Made by a program: the position numbers and the translations under genes. DNA of 64,000 bases, from NCBI GenBank assembly GCA_963834875.1, contig CAWIDG010000023.1, positions 48,400-112,399 of the forward strand. Reading direction: 5' to 3'. The notes beneath the pieces are model-generated. The model ran no database searches. It was given only the letters and a program-made list of their open reading frames with translations, and had not been told where the DNA came from. Position 1 is the first letter of the stretch. Each line of letters starts with the position of its first letter. This stretch comes from DATAGF01 sp963834875. GTDB lineage: Bacteria; Actinomycetota; Thermoleophilia; Miltoncostaeales; Miltoncostaeaceae. Shown in pieces: positions 35,906 to 46,508 of this stretch.

Positions 35906-36470
35906 CAGCGGCGAGAAGGTACGACTTCACCCCGTCGCCTCCGAGATCGAGCGCGCCGAGGGCCGGTTCTGCCGGGCGGAGCTACGCGCGCGCGTGTCGC
36001 GAAGCATCCCGACGACGGCCTGCGCCCGGGGCTCCGCGAGCGCCGCCGGGTCGAGCTCGACCACCATCGCCTCGAAGACCACCACGTCCGCGGCTGCGCC
36101 CTGCACGACGGCCAGGAGCGCATCGAACCCTGTCTAGCCAAAGTGCTTTCCGGCCGCTGCGGGGCGGGGCTGTTCATGGACGAGGCTAGACTCTGTTGGC
36201 GCGCGCGACGATCCGAGTCGCTGGATCGAAAGGAAACGGGCGATGTCAGAGGAGACGATAGTCGAGCTGGTCCAACGCGCGCTGGTGCACGCGGGATCGA
36301 GAACGAGGTGCTCGCCGCCGGTCAGTTCAATCCGCGCTCCAGGCGCCGGAGGGCCGCCATCGCCAGCTGGCGGTCAAGGCAGACCATGAGCGAGCCGTCG
36401 AGGGCCAGGGGCAGCGGGTCGGCCGGGACCGGGCCGGGCAGGCCCGAGCCCCGGTGCCAGGTCATCTTGG
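35906..36470. other. gene debris between IS remnant and acetyltransferase
   Basis: On the minus strand 36132-35982 encodes an isolated sensible segment (FDALLAVVQGAAADVVVFEA, then MVVELDPAALAE) with no start, perhaps part of an ATPase-type regulator. On the plus strand ATG 36243, behind AAAGGAAA, opens MSEETIVELVQRALVHAG, and after a shift near 36297 IENEVLAAGQFNPRS, another truncated gene. Neither is complete. Confidence 0.4.
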
Positions 36471-37340
36471 TCAGTAGAGCACCGACGGGATCCAGCAGCC
36501 GTCCGGCTCGTGGTACTCGCCGATGCTCATGTAGGTCATCGGCTTCACCGCCCGCAGGCCCTCGCTGAGGCACCACCGGAAGAGGCCGGCCTGTCGTGTC
36601 GGTAGGAGGAACGATGCCGGCTCCTCGCCGGCGGCCAAAGCGCCCAGGATCAAGGCGCGCCCGTCGTCCTGGCTCTCCGCGACGCCGTAGGCGGCCGGGA
36701 AGAAGGTGAGCGTCGTGGCGTAGGCGGTGATCCGACCGTCGCGGACCGCGACAAACGGCGAGAGGAAGGGAACCTGGAGGGCGTCGCGCAGCTCGTTCGT
36801 CCGTTCGAAGCCGTGCACCCTGATGCAGAGGTCCTCGCACTCTCCGAGATCGCGCTCCTCGAGGGCACGGACCTCGACGCCGTCGGCCGGGCCGCTCCTC
36901 GGCCTGCCGCTCATCACGACGCAAAGCTCCTTGACCTCGAAGCCAAGCGACGCATAGAGCGCGAGCGACCCCATGTTGAAGGAGTCCTGAAAGAGGCGTA
37001 TGCCCGCCGCGTCCCGTCCCCGCTCCAGCGCGGCCTCCATCAGGCGGCGGCCGACGCGGGCGCCCTGCGCCTGGGGGTCAACCGTGATCGGCCCCAGTCC
37101 CCGGATCGGCCCGCGCTCGTCGAGGAAGTTCGAGCCGACGATGCGGCCGTCGCGCTCGGCGACGACGCCCCAGATCGAGGGATGCGAAATGAAGGCGCTC
37201 GTGATCTGAACGGCGGCCTCGAGTGTGGGGAAGTCACGAGCGAAGCGATGGTGGTCGTGGATGCCGCCGAAGGCCTCGTAGACGATGCGGGCGCACTCGT
37301 CGCCGTCGGCGGGCTCGATCGCGCGGAGCTCGATGGTCAT
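36471..37340 (-). CDS. GNAT family N-acetyltransferase
   Basis: The 289-residue protein has an N-terminal GNAT domain: the beta-4/alpha-3 acetyl-CoA site is at ITVDPQAQGARVGRRLMEAAL (about residues 84-103, Q/R-x-x-G-x-G/A form), followed by the FQDSFNMGSLALYASLGFE segment. The C-terminal half (ERTNELRDALQVPFLSPFVAV and after) is a second, more divergent GNAT-like domain, as in two-domain acetyltransferases. The substrate is unknown. ATG 37340 has a weak ribosome site. Confidence 0.88.
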   Translation of the reverse strand: MTIELRAIEPADGDECARIVYEAFGGIHDHHRFARDFPTLEAAVQITSAFISHPSIWGVVAERDGRIVGSNFLDERGPIRGLGPITVDPQAQGARVGRRLMEAALERGRDAAGIRLFQDSFNMGSLALYASLGFEVKELCVVMSGRPRSGPADGVEVRALEERDLGECEDLCIRVHGFERTNELRDALQVPFLSPFVAVRDGRITAYATTLTFFPAAYGVAESQDDGRALILGALAAGEEPASFLLPTRQAGLFRWCLSEGLRAVKPMTYMSIGEYHEPDGCWIPSVLY

Positions 37341-37836
37341 GTCGCCTCGATGCTCCTCGAGTCGGATGTGGCTGGCGTAGCTCCTCCCCTCGTGGACTCA
37401 GGCCGTCGAGCACCTCGGCGGTCTGGCCGAGCTTGCCAGGCCGTCCGGCGCCACCTCCATCGGGCGAGCGAGATGCCGGCCGACGAGGTCAGCCTGGCGC
37501 CCGCCAGCAGCTGTCCACCAGAGGCGCCTCAGCCTGACGTCAGGCGCTCGGCGCGGGAAGGCGGGATGTACCGACGGCGCATCACGAGCGGACCTTAACC
37601 GACGCCGCGATCGATGAAGGCCCTCGCAAGAGGCGGTCGCCAAGGGCTCCGCCGCCGATACCGTCGCCATTGCTTCCGCGAGCTGAGCAACAGTGTCGGC
37701 GCCGAGCCCGCTCGCTCTCGCTCTGGACGAGCAGCAGAAGCGGCCAAGCCCAAGGTCTCGCTCTTGCTTCGCGCGAAAGGGAGCAGCGCCGTTATGCAGA
37801 TCCACGGCCCGACGCTCGTGCTCCTTTCCGTGCACC

Positions 37837-37920
37837 TCAGCAGTGCCGTGCCTCCGGCCCCGCCCGGAGCCGGTGCCAACAGATGAGGGCGCAGCCGAGC
37901 CTGAGGAATGCGCAGTGGAG
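37837..37920 (-). pseudogene. IS5-type transposase tail
   Basis: The frame ending at TGA 37837 reads LHCAFLRLGCALICWHRLRA, closely matching the MHRALLSLGCAFICWRRLE end of the remnant at 26139. Only the last 27 codons remain. Confidence 0.6.
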
Positions 37921-38170
37921 TTGAGCTCGGCCGAGGCGCAGTCGTGGTCCCGAAGATCGGGATCGGCGAAACGGGCTTCCCCCTGGTAGGTGAACGACTC
38001 GAAGCTCGCTCCCGCGCGGTGCACCGCCTCCCCGAGAGAGGTGACCGCCTCGCGGTTCAACCCGGGGTCCTTGTCAACGTAGTGGATCTGGACCGGCACG
38101 CCGGCCGGCCAGCCGGCCGACGCGATCGCATGGGCGGACACGGCACCGTGTAGCGGCACCGCGCCCCGCG
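37921..38170 (-). pseudogene. dienelactone-hydrolase-family C-terminal fragment
   Basis: The reading VPVQIHYVDKDPGLNREAVT, SLGEAVHRAGASFESFTYQG and EARFADPDLRDHDCASAEL matches the last third of DLH-family hydrolases, containing the catalytic acid region (HYVDKDP) but with the usual final His motif changed (GEARF rather than GAxHxF). The IS5-type tail directly follows, so insertion or rearrangement removed its end. Confidence 0.6.
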
Positions 38171-38219
38171 CTCCTGGCCGGGGTGGCGGCAAGCGCTCGG
38201 CCTGGCTGGCCTCCGCCTC

Positions 38220-38500
38220 GTGGCGGTGGAGATCGCCGCACGCGGCACCCTCATCGTGGGCGCGTTCAGCGACCTCGAGGTGGGCCCGACCACCGCTGGC
38301 GGGGGACCCCGCGGAGCTCGGCCGGGTCCTTGCGGGCTGCGGCTGAGGCTCGGCGGCCTGGCCCGCTCGGAGGTCGCCCGGTACCTCGAGTTCGCCGGGG
38401 CAGAGCCGCCGACGCGTGGCCGACCACCATCCATCGGGAGACGGGCGGCAACCCCGTACGTCGCGCAGGTCGTGCGCCTGTTCGACGACCGGCGTGCGTA
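38220..38500 (+). pseudogene. AAA/LuxR-type ATPase regulator fragment
   Basis: The segments LRLGGLARSEVARYLEFAGA and (one frame over) TIHRETGGNP match the sensor and winged-helix part of AAA-type ATPase domains in large LuxR or adenylate-cyclase-like regulators (GLSRxEVxxYLE... TIHRETGGNPFF). No other part of such a gene is near. Confidence 0.5.
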
Positions 38501-38728
38501 GCGTAGTCGAGGGCCAGGCGCACGGCGCGCACGCCGGTCGGCCATCGTCGATCCCCTCGTTCGATGAATCCTTGCCAGGAATCGAAATGGGCCGGCGGTG
38601 GCCGGCGCTTCAGCTCATCGCGGCGCCCCAATCTCCACCAATGATCGGGCTCAACCGGCCACCGCGTGTGCGGCGCGGGGCTCCACCCGACGCAACAGGA
38701 CCCTGAGCCAAATGGACAAGCACCGGGC

Positions 38729-39355
38729 TCATGGGCCCTTCCTCAGGCGGTCGGCCATGCCGATGCGCGCCCGCTGCAGGATCCCGGCGTCCGGGTGAAG
38801 CAGGCGCGCAGAGTTCGCAAAGAACATCATGGCCTCAAGCTCGAATGCGAGCTGAACCGGGTCTAGCCCCGCATCAAGCTCTCCGAGCTCTTGGGCCGCG
38901 CGAACCTCGGCCTCGAGGCGTCCGAGCCACTGGCGTCCCAGGAAGGCGACCTGATCGCGCAAGGGCCCTGGGCAGGCGTCGAGTTCGGCTTGCGCGCCGG
39001 CGAAGAAGCAGCCGCCCGGAAAGACCTCCCGTTCGAGGTAGGAGATGAACCCATCGCAGAGGGCCCAGAGCCGCCCGAGGCCCTCGGGTTCGCCCATCGC
39101 CGGGCGCACCACCTCCTCCACGAAGACCTCGCGGGCGGCCTCGATGGTCGCCAGCTGAAGGGCGCGTTTGGAGCGGAAGTGGGCGTAGAGGCCGCTCTTG
39201 CTCATCCCCAGCTCGTTGGCGAGCCGGCCAATCGTAAGCCGCTCCAGCCCCTCCCGCGACGCCAGGTCGGCCGCCGCCCTGAGGATCGTCTCCCTGGTGC
39301 GCTCGCCCTTGGATTGAGCGCGCCCTGAGGGGATCGCTGCGTTGGTACTGCTCAC
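38729..39355 (-). CDS. TetR/AcrR family regulator
   Basis: The 208-residue protein has the TetR HTH (TRETILRAAADLASREGLER, LTIGRLANELGMSKSGLYAHF, residues about 20-65) and a C-terminal helical domain with TetR_C-like FFAGAQAELDACPGPLRDQV. The GTG at 39355 is preceded by AAGGCAG. It is divergent from the flavin monooxygenase, with a long palindrome in the gap. Confidence 0.9.
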   Translation of the reverse strand: MSSTNAAIPSGRAQSKGERTRETILRAAADLASREGLERLTIGRLANELGMSKSGLYAHFRSKRALQLATIEAAREVFVEEVVRPAMGEPEGLGRLWALCDGFISYLEREVFPGGCFFAGAQAELDACPGPLRDQVAFLGRQWLGRLEAEVRAAQELGELDAGLDPVQLAFELEAMMFFANSARLLHPDAGILQRARIGMADRLRKGP

Positions 39356-39411
39356 GCTGCCTTCGCAATGAAGAGATACAGAGCCGGGCCCACCTCTTCG
39401 CTCAACTATAC

Positions 39412-39435
39412 AGAATAGCACGAGCGTGCTATTCT
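39412..39435. promoter_or_regulatory. TetR operator palindrome
   Basis: AGAATAGCAC and GTGCTATTCT are perfect 10-bp arms around GAGC. CTATAC just to the left is a possible -10 box. The palindrome covers the in-frame GTG at 39426, which argues that the monooxygenase starts at ATG 39441. Confidence 0.75.
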
Positions 39436-39440
39436 CTCGT

Positions 39441-40967
39441 ATGGCCTTGGAGCGGTACCCATCGGCTGGCGAGGCCCTTCGGCGAGCCTCTCGACCGGGG
39501 CGCGCGGTGGTCATGGGCGGCGGCTTAGCCGGCCTCGTCAGCGCCTGGGTGCTCGCCTCCCACTTCGCCGGCGTCACGCTTCTTGAGCGCGACCGGCTTC
39601 CCGGGGGCGCCTCACACCGGCGCGGCGTGCCACAGGCGCCCCACCAGCACGTCCTTCTGGCCCGGGGGCGGCTCACCTTGGAGGCCCTCTTCCCGGGCCT
39701 CGAGGCCGAGATCATCGCTGCGGGCGCCGAGCCGCTGGACGTGGCGGCTGACCTTGGGTGGCTCACCCCCGCCGGCTGGGCGCCGCGCTTTCGCTCCGAG
39801 ATCACGATCCTGCCTTGTAGCCGCGTCCTGCTCGAGTGGCGGGTGCGGAAGCGCGTTCAGGCCAACGGCACCGTCGAGATCCGCGACGGTCACGAAGCCG
39901 TCGGGCTCGTGATCGATGAGGCGGGAAGCGTCGTCGGTGTTCGGGCGCGCGCCTCCGGCCGTCGCAGCCTTGCCGAAGAGGAGATCCGGTGCGATCTCGT
40001 GGTGGACGCGAGCGGCCGGGGATCCCGAATGCCCCGGTGGCTGGAGGGCTTGGGGCGGACCAAGCCGCTCGAGAGCATCGTCGATGCCCACATCAGCTAC
40101 ACGAGCCGGCTCTATCGGGGCTCGCCGATGCTGCCCGACGGGCTTCGGGGCGCGTTCATCCAGGCCGCCCCGCCAGCATTCACTCGCGGGGCCGCCATGC
40201 TCCCGATCGAGGACGGGCGCACCCTTCTCACGCTCATCGGACGCGGAGGTGATCAGCCGCCGACCGACGAGGCGGGCTTCCTCGAATACGCGCGAACGCT
40301 GAGGAGCCCCATGGTCTACGAGGCCATCCGGCAGCTCGAGCCGCTCTCGCCCATCAGGCTCTCGCGCGCCACCAAGAACGTCCAGCGACACTACGAGCGG
40401 TTGCGCGATTGGCCCGAGGGGCTGGTCGTCCTCGGCGACGCGGCCTGCGCGTTCAACCCCGTCTACGGGCAGGGCATGACGACCGCAGCCCTCGGAGCCG
40501 CCGCCTTGGGGCGCCTGCTCGCTCAAGAGCCGGTCGGATCGCTCCTCGGCCTGGGCGCCCGTTTCCAGCGCACGCTCGCTCGACTCAATGCCGCGCCCTG
40601 GATGTTCGATACCGACTTGGACCTTCGCGTGCACGGGGTCACGGGTCCCTCGCCCGGGCGGCGTGTGCGCATGCGCCAGGCCTACTTGGCGCGCCTGGGG
40701 CGGCTCGGCACCACGTCTCCGCACATGCGCCTCGCGTTCTTGGAGGTCTTCCACATGCTGCGGGGTCCTCGGCGGCTCCTGCGCCCGAGGGTTCTCGTGC
40801 CGATTGCCCTCCACGCCGGGCGCGAGCGCGCCGTGGCCGCGCTCCGGGTCAGTGCCCGGCCCCGCACAGAGGCCCAGCCCAACAGGTCCCCGGACGAGCC
40901 CCGCAGTGCGATGGCGTCCGGTGAGCGCACCGAGCCCAGTGCCAGAGACTTCGAGAGGCCGGCATGA
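39441..40967 (+). CDS. FAD-dependent oxidoreductase/monooxygenase
   Basis: The 508-residue protein has the FAD Rossmann motif VVMGGGLAGLVSAWVLASHF (GxGxxG variant), the middle motif DLVVDASGRGSRMPRWL (DG-like), and GDAACAFNPVYGQGMTTAAL, the GD motif of group A flavin monooxygenases and geranylgeranyl-reductase-like proteins. The C-terminal 80 residues are Arg/Pro-rich. The likely role is hydroxylation or epoxidation of a lipid or aromatic compound, controlled by the divergent TetR. ATG 39441 is chosen over GTG 39426 because of the operator. Confidence 0.88.
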   Translation: MALERYPSAGEALRRASRPGRAVVMGGGLAGLVSAWVLASHFAGVTLLERDRLPGGASHRRGVPQAPHQHVLLARGRLTLEALFPGLEAEIIAAGAEPLDVAADLGWLTPAGWAPRFRSEITILPCSRVLLEWRVRKRVQANGTVEIRDGHEAVGLVIDEAGSVVGVRARASGRRSLAEEEIRCDLVVDASGRGSRMPRWLEGLGRTKPLESIVDAHISYTSRLYRGSPMLPDGLRGAFIQAAPPAFTRGAAMLPIEDGRTLLTLIGRGGDQPPTDEAGFLEYARTLRSPMVYEAIRQLEPLSPIRLSRATKNVQRHYERLRDWPEGLVVLGDAACAFNPVYGQGMTTAALGAAALGRLLAQEPVGSLLGLGARFQRTLARLNAAPWMFDTDLDLRVHGVTGPSPGRRVRMRQAYLARLGRLGTTSPHMRLAFLEVFHMLRGPRRLLRPRVLVPIALHAGRERAVAALRVSARPRTEAQPNRSPDEPRSAMASGERTEPSARDFERPA

Positions 40968-41056
40968 GGCGCTCATGGACGCGCTCAAGCTCGTGCTGGA
41001 CTCAGCGATCCATCGATGAGCCGCATCCTGGTCGCCCAGAGAGGCCGCCGAGAGAG

Positions 41057-41233
41057 ATGAGTACAAGTACACAACCTCTCGCGGACGCGAGTGCCGTGGA
41101 GCCGACGGCCGACCTGAGCTGGGCGGCGTTCGAAGCTGCCCGGGGAAGGTTCCGGGCAGCTTTGGCGTCAGCAGCAGAGGGTCGTACCTCGACCGTCGCG
41201 GACACCCCTTCAGCCAGTCCTCGAACCTCATGA
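41057..41233 (+). CDS. small hypothetical protein
   Basis: The 58-residue product is acidic/Ala-rich with one probable helix (SWAAFEAARGRFRAALASAA). It overlaps the methyltransferase start by ATGA, suggesting translational coupling. The ribosome site is weak. Unknown family. Confidence 0.45.
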   Translation: MSTSTQPLADASAVEPTADLSWAAFEAARGRFRAALASAAEGRTSTVADTPSASPRTS

Positions 41234-42081
41234 CCGGACAGCATGGCCGCCGGTTCTGGCCGGCCGAGAGCGCATTGCTTGACCCAGTGAGGATTGCGTC
41301 GTGCTTTGATCAGAGCTCCAATGCGTACGACGAGATCGTTTGGCGCAATCGCCAGGGAGCCGAACGGCTCGTCGCGGCCCTCCCGGCCGAGGGTTATCGC
41401 GACGTACTCGACGTCGGCTGCGGCACCGGCCTGGCTTCTTTGGCGCTCACACAGCGATTCGAGCCGCGCTCGATCACCGGCGTTCGAACCTGTCGCAAGA
41501 GATGCTTGAGCGGTTTCGGGCCAGGCTTCCCGCCTTCTCGGGCGTCTTGGTGAACCTGCACCAGGCGGACGTGCTCGCCATGCCGGTCACTGGGGAATCC
41601 GTTCGACCTGGTGCTGAGCACCATGGCCTTTCATTGGTTCCCCGACAGGTTGAGCGCGTTGCGGGCGATGGCCCGAGCCTTGCGCGCCGGCGGGGTGCTG
41701 GGTCTCCTCGCCGGCGCACGTGGCAGCGACGAGGAGTACCGCCGACTGCTTCTCTCCCTGTGCCCCCCGGCGCCAGCGCCCCTCATCGAGATCTACGAGC
41801 GCGGCGTGTCTGACGTAGGGGAGCTCGAGTGGGCATTGGGCCGCGCGGGGCTTGAGCCGATTGATGTGTGGATCGAGCGCCGGCGGCGGCGAAGCCCGCC
41901 AGACCGCTTCATGGCGCGGGCGCGGGCGGTCACTGGTCATCTAATCGCCGACAGGGAGCCGGAGGAACAAGCGACGACATGGGCGCGGATCACGGCTGCG
42001 GTCGTGGCAGCATCGGAACCCGCAGGCTTCGTTTACCACTTCAACAAGATCTTCGCGGTGGCGCGGAAGCCCGCACTCTGA
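41230..42081 (+). CDS. class I SAM-dependent methyltransferase, frameshifted
   Basis: The first frame gives DVLDVGCGTGLASLALTQRF (motif I). A shift near 41484 leads to DLSQEMLERFRARLPAF, and a second near 41595 to FDLVLSTMAFHWFPDRLSAL, the motif IV region of small-molecule methyltransferases (UbiE/Menaquinone-like). The protein then continues to VYHFNKIFAVARKPAL. The corrected length is about 283 residues. The substrate is unknown, but location behind a flavin monooxygenase suggests a two-step modification pathway. Confidence 0.8.
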
Positions 42082-42179
42082 CAAGGCAAGTGAAGGGCCA
42101 GATACTTCCCCGAAAAACCGCTTCACACGCGGGAACGGGGTCCAGCGTGCTCGATGCGCTGTTGACGCCGGCTCGTGTG

Positions 42180-42590
42180 GCACACGCTGCCGGGGATCAG
42201 CCGAGGGCCACCATCCGGTCCAGGTTGTGGGTGAAGACGCCTGTCCGACCGAGATCTCGGCCCCGGTATGGCTCGTCAGGCGCGATCGGGCCCAGCCCGC
42301 CTCCGTTTGAGTTCGGTGATCCGCCCCTCGCTCCCGGCCCGGAAGCGGTAGCAATGTCTCCACGCCCGGGTGTGCTCGATCGGGTCGGCCCTGCCCACCC
42401 GCGGGAATTACCCGATCGCGGATCCCGCGCCGAGGTAGCGCCTGGTCAGCGACCTCGTTGCCGCAACCCCGGTCGGCGAGGACCATGCGCACCTTCATGC
42501 CGACTTCCTGCGGGCCCGCGACCGCGGCCTCGAGGGTGTCGGCGTCGGCGGGGGCGCCGACGTGGACCTGGGTGGGAGACGGCCTTCGAG
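42180..42590 (-). pseudogene. DDE transposase C-terminal remnant
   Basis: The minus strand reads MVLADRGCGNEVADQAL, then in shifted frames EHTRAWRHCYRFRAGSEGRI, TELKRR, RLTSHTGAEI and GVFTHNLDRMVAL-like pieces. These are the end of DDE transposases with the RFRAGSEGRIxxLKRR motif (ISNCY/IS1182-like). At least three frameshifts and no N-terminus. Confidence 0.6.
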
Positions 42591-42991
42591 GAGACCACGT
42601 TTGGCGGCGGCAACGAGGAGGCCCTCGAGGGGGAGGGCTGGGTCTACTACCTGTACGAGGAGCGCGTCGATTAGCTCTCAGAGCTCATCTGATCTTGGCC
42701 TCGGGGCCCCGCTGCCGAGCCCCGGGCCCCGGGAGCCGGCGGCCCGCTGTCGCCAACGACGCCACCGCTCCTGCCCAGTCGCTTGCTGCTCCTTCGACAA
42801 CGACCGGCAGCGACGCCAGAGGAGGTGCCCACCGGACCCGCGCTTCCACGCTTCCGCTTTGCGCGCGAAACGCGCTAGCGACGACTGAGCAGTCGAGGAT
42901 GCCACCCTCGCCGCTGCTTCCCATGCAAGGCGAGCGTCTCGAGCGCATGGCGTGAGACGCCTCCCTCGGACGACGAGCAGGAGCGCGGGGC
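42591..42991. other. no intact gene seen
   Basis: A short plus-strand segment (EEALEGEGWVYYLYEERVD, ending at 42674) looks protein-like but has no start. The rest to 42991 has no readable gene. Confidence 0.4.
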
Positions 42992-43027
42992 GAGACTGCT
43001 CCTTCTCCACGAAAGGAGCAGTCTCGG
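42992..43027. terminator. strong hairpin downstream of the relaxase
   Basis: CGAGACTGCTCCTT and AAGGAGCAGTCTCG form a perfect 14-bp stem with an 8-base loop, about 150 bases beyond the relaxase stop. It may end that transcript. Confidence 0.65.
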
Positions 43028-43084
43028 GCGCCTCGCTCCGAGGGGCGCCGGCTGGCGCCTCACCAAACGCGGCAGCGGCCCGAC

Positions 43085-43099
43085 GACTTCTGAAACCGC
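43085..43099. repeat. IS terminal-repeat-like motif
   Basis: GACTTCTGAAACCGC is the exact reverse complement of GCGGTTTCAGAAGTC at 63020-63034. GGTTTCAGAAGT-type words are typical IS5-family inverted-repeat ends. Confidence 0.45.
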
Positions 43100-43173
43100 T
43101 TCTAAAGGCCGCAAGGGGCTCGCGCAGACCGTCGATCGTTCGTCGCCTGGCCGGAGTCGGATAGGCAGGTCCG

Positions 43174-46100
43174 TCAGCGCCCAAGGCCGAGGCTCGGACC
43201 CTGACGGCGTCTCGGGCCGGGGTCATCGTGGCCGAGGCCGGGCGCCCGCGGACCATGCTCCCGCCCGTGCTCGTGCTCGGGCTCGCGGGAGCGCAGCGGC
43301 GAGCGGTAGCCGGGCTCGGCGCGCTCGATCTGGGCGCGCGCCTCGCGAAGCCACGCCAGGGCTCGGCGGTGCTCGGCGCGGCCGGTCGGGTCGGCCGGCT
43401 CGGGCCCGAGCGCCCGCTCGGGGTCGGCGATGCCACGGCGCAGCCGGTGGCCCTCGAGCTGGCGCAGGGCCTGCGCGCCAGCGCGCGCGGGGGCGCTCGT
43501 GCTCGGGGCGCGGCGCCGAGGGCGGCCTCCAGGTAGGGCGGGCGATCGCGCTCAGCGATCCGGGCGCGCTCTTCGGCCCGGCGGTCGAGCTCGGCGTCGA
43601 GGGCGACTGATCCGGGCCGAGAGCGATGGCGCCTCGGTGCGCTGCCAGGCCTCGTGGGCCGCCTGGCCGGCGCGCGCCTGCGCCAACGCGTCGCGCAGCG
43701 GCCCCACGCGCTGGTCGAGCCGCTCGCCCTGGCGGGCGAAGTCGGCGAGGTCGGCGCGCAGCATCCGCCGCTCCCGGCGGCCGTCCGAGCGCAGCAGGCG
43801 GAGAGGACCCAGCGCCTCGAGGCGGGCGGCGGTGCGGTCCTCGAGGACGGCGAGCTCGGCCGCGACGTCGCTCGATCGCCGCGAGCTGCTGGCGGAGGTC
43901 GCGCAGCTCGTTGGCCCGGGAGGGCGGCCCACCGCGCGCCAGCCGCTCGGCAAGGGCCTGGCGCTCGGCGAAGAGCGCCGGCGCCGGGACCGGCGGCTCC
44001 GCGGCGCGCGGATCGGTGGCCCGCGCCGGAGGTGTCGCGCTCGCGCTCAGGCGCCGGCTGCGCGCGCTCGGCGCGCCTCCAGGCGCTCGATTGCCAGGCG
44101 CTTGGCCTGGCGGCGCTCCCAGGTGGCGGCCAGAGCCTCGGCGGCGCGCTCGGGCTCGTCGGCGCTCGACGTAGACGCGCAGGTCGATGCGGTGGCGGCT
44201 GGCGGCCACGTAGGCCCACTCGGCCCCGCCCCGCTCGGGCGAGGCCAGGAGGAAGGTGCGATCGACGCTCGCCCCCTGGCTGACGTGGCCGGTGAGGGCA
44301 TAGCCGTGGTGGGCGTGGTCCAGGTAGTCGGCGGGCAGCTCGATGCAGGCGACCGTCGTCGGCGCGCAGGATGAGCGAGCCGGCTCTCGCGGTCGACGCG
44401 CTCGACCGTGCCGCGGGTGCCGTTTCGCACGTCGAGACCCGGGGCGGTAGTCGTTGCGGCGGCAGACCAGGCGATCGCCCGGCGGCCCACTCGCGCCCGT
44501 GGGCCACGAGGCGCTCGGCGCCGAGGGCTCCCGCCTCGTCGAGCGCAGCGCGGGCGAGGGCGTTCAGGGCGGCCGACGTCGGCGCGGTCGTGGGCCAGGA
44601 TCAGGCAGGAGGCCGGATCGGGAAGCGCAGCCCGCGCCCAGTCCTCGATCAGCTGGGCGCGGGCGTCCTCGGGGGCGGCGAAGCTGCACAGGCCGCCGTG
44701 AGCCTCCAGGAGGGCCGAGGGCCTGGTGGGGGCGCCCCTCGGCGAGGGCGTCGGCGACCGCGGCCTGGAGCGGATCGCGCTGGCGGCGGTTCTCGCTCAG
44801 GGTCGCCGCGCCGAGGCGGTCGGCGAGCGCCGCGAAGGCGCCGCCGGCCTCGATCGCCGGCAGCTGGGCGCGGTCGCCCACCAGGACCAGGCGCCCGCTC
44901 GCGCGCGGCGGCGTGCTCGGCCAGCTCGGCCAGGGCGCGGGTCGGCATGGTGGCGGCCTCGTCGACGACCAGCACCGCGCCGAGCGGGAAGCGCCCGCGG
45001 GTCGCGGCGCAGGCGGTGCAGGACGCGGGCGGCGGTCTCTGCGGGGATGCCGGCCTCGCGGGCAAGGGTCTGGGCGGCCTCGCCCTGCCAGGCGAGCGCC
45101 GAGCACCCGCACCCCGGCGCGGGCGTGGGCGTCCGCGAGGGCGGCAAGGGCGGCCGTCTTGCCGCGGCCGGCGTGGGCCTCCAGCAGACGGAGCCGCCCG
45201 TCGCCGCCGGCCAGGTGGCGCACCGCCGCCGCGCTGGTCGGCGCCGAGGTGGGGGTGGGCCGCAAGGGCCCGCTCGACGTGCTCGGGGGCGGGCGGCGCC
45301 CAGACGCTCGTGCTCGGCCGCGAGGGCGACGAGGCGCGCCTCGACCGCCGAGCAGCTCGGGGGTGGTGTAGGCGGCCCGCCGGCCGCGCTCGGGGAGGGC
45401 CGGCTCGACCAGCGATGGCGTGGTCGGCCAGGAAGCCGTCGGCGAGCGCCTCGAGCCAGTCGGCCGGGGCGCCTCCTGGATGGGCCTCGGCGAGGGCGCG
45501 GATCAGGTCGCGGCGACCGAAGGTGCTCTGGCGCTCGGTGAGGCCCTCGGGTCCGGCGAGGGCGGCGGCGATCTCGGCGCGCTCGCGCTCGTCGGGGAGG
45601 TCGGCGCGGGCGCGGTCGAGGAGGCCGGCGATCTCCTCCCGCCCGAGCCCGTGCTCGGCGGCGCGGGCGCGCCAGTCGGCCCGGGCCGTCTCGCGCTCGA
45701 TCACCGGCTTTCGGTCGCGGGTCTGGCGCTGGGCGGCGCCGACGGCCGCCAGGCCCGCCGAGCCGCGGGCGGCCGCCAGCTCGGCGATCTCGGCGTGGCG
45801 GGCCGAGAAGTGCTCGAGGACGGCGCGGGGGATGCCCGGCCAGCTCGGCGGTGCCGTTGACGACCGGGCCCCAGGCGACGCCGAGGGATCGGGTCAGCTC
45901 GTGGCGCATGACCGCCTCGGCGATCGTGCCGGCGGTCTTGGCGGCGCGGTAGACCGGGCGCATGTCGGGGGCCGAGTAGCGGCCGTCGGCTCCCCGGACG
46001 GCGTTGGCGATGACGGCGTGGGTGTGCAGGTGGGGATCGCCCGAGCGGCTCATCTCGTGGACGTAGGCGGCCCCGACCAGGCCGTGGGCGGCGATGATGC

Positions 46101-46508
46101 GCTGCCCGCCGGCGCCGCGGCGGGCCTGCAGCTCGTGGGCCTCCAGGTAGGACGAGGCCGGCCGCGACGCCGGCGGCCTGGGCCTCGAGCACCGCCTGGC
46201 GCGTCGCGCTCGTCTCCGATCGCCAGCAGCAGCGACACCGACTTGGGGGCGGTGAAGGTGAGGTCGAAGCCGGCGTTGCGGCGACCCTGGCGCAGGCCGG
46301 CGAGGCGCTCGCCGGTGCGTGGGGTCGACGCCGCCGAGGAGCGTCTCGAGCTGGCCGTGCTCGGGCGCGCCGAGCGAGGCCCAGGTGCTCGGCCTCGGCG
46401 CCGATCCACAGCGAGGGGGCGTGGCCGGCCTCGGCGTAGTAGTCGTCGCGCGGCGAACTCGGGCCGCTCGTAGTACTGGCTGCTTCGGGCGGCCCGGATC
46501 GTGAGCAT
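43174..46508 (-). CDS. MobF (TrwC/TraA-like) relaxase-helicase, heavily frameshifted
   Basis: ATG 46508 begins MLTIRAARSSQYYERPEFA and DDYYAEAGHAPSLWIG, containing the relaxase tyrosines. The three-histidine metal motif is at GDPHLHTHAVIANAV. The second half is a RecD/TraI-like helicase: Walker A (EAHAGRGKTAALAAL), DEAATMPTRALAEL, VGDRAQLPAIEAGGAF and LSENRRQRDP. The C-terminus is a charged coiled region. The inferred size is about 1,110 residues. It would nick oriT and unwind the transferred strand. At least ten frame changes occur, so it is either dead or its sequence is poor. Confidence 0.82.

Larger units (their letters stand above)
37341..38728. other. 1.4 kb of decayed sequence
   Basis: No intact gene is visible. 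Three recognisable fragments, listed separately, lie in it: an IS5-type transposase tail, a dienelactone-hydrolase-like C-terminus and an ATPase-regulator fragment. The remainder has no readable frame. Confidence 0.55.
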
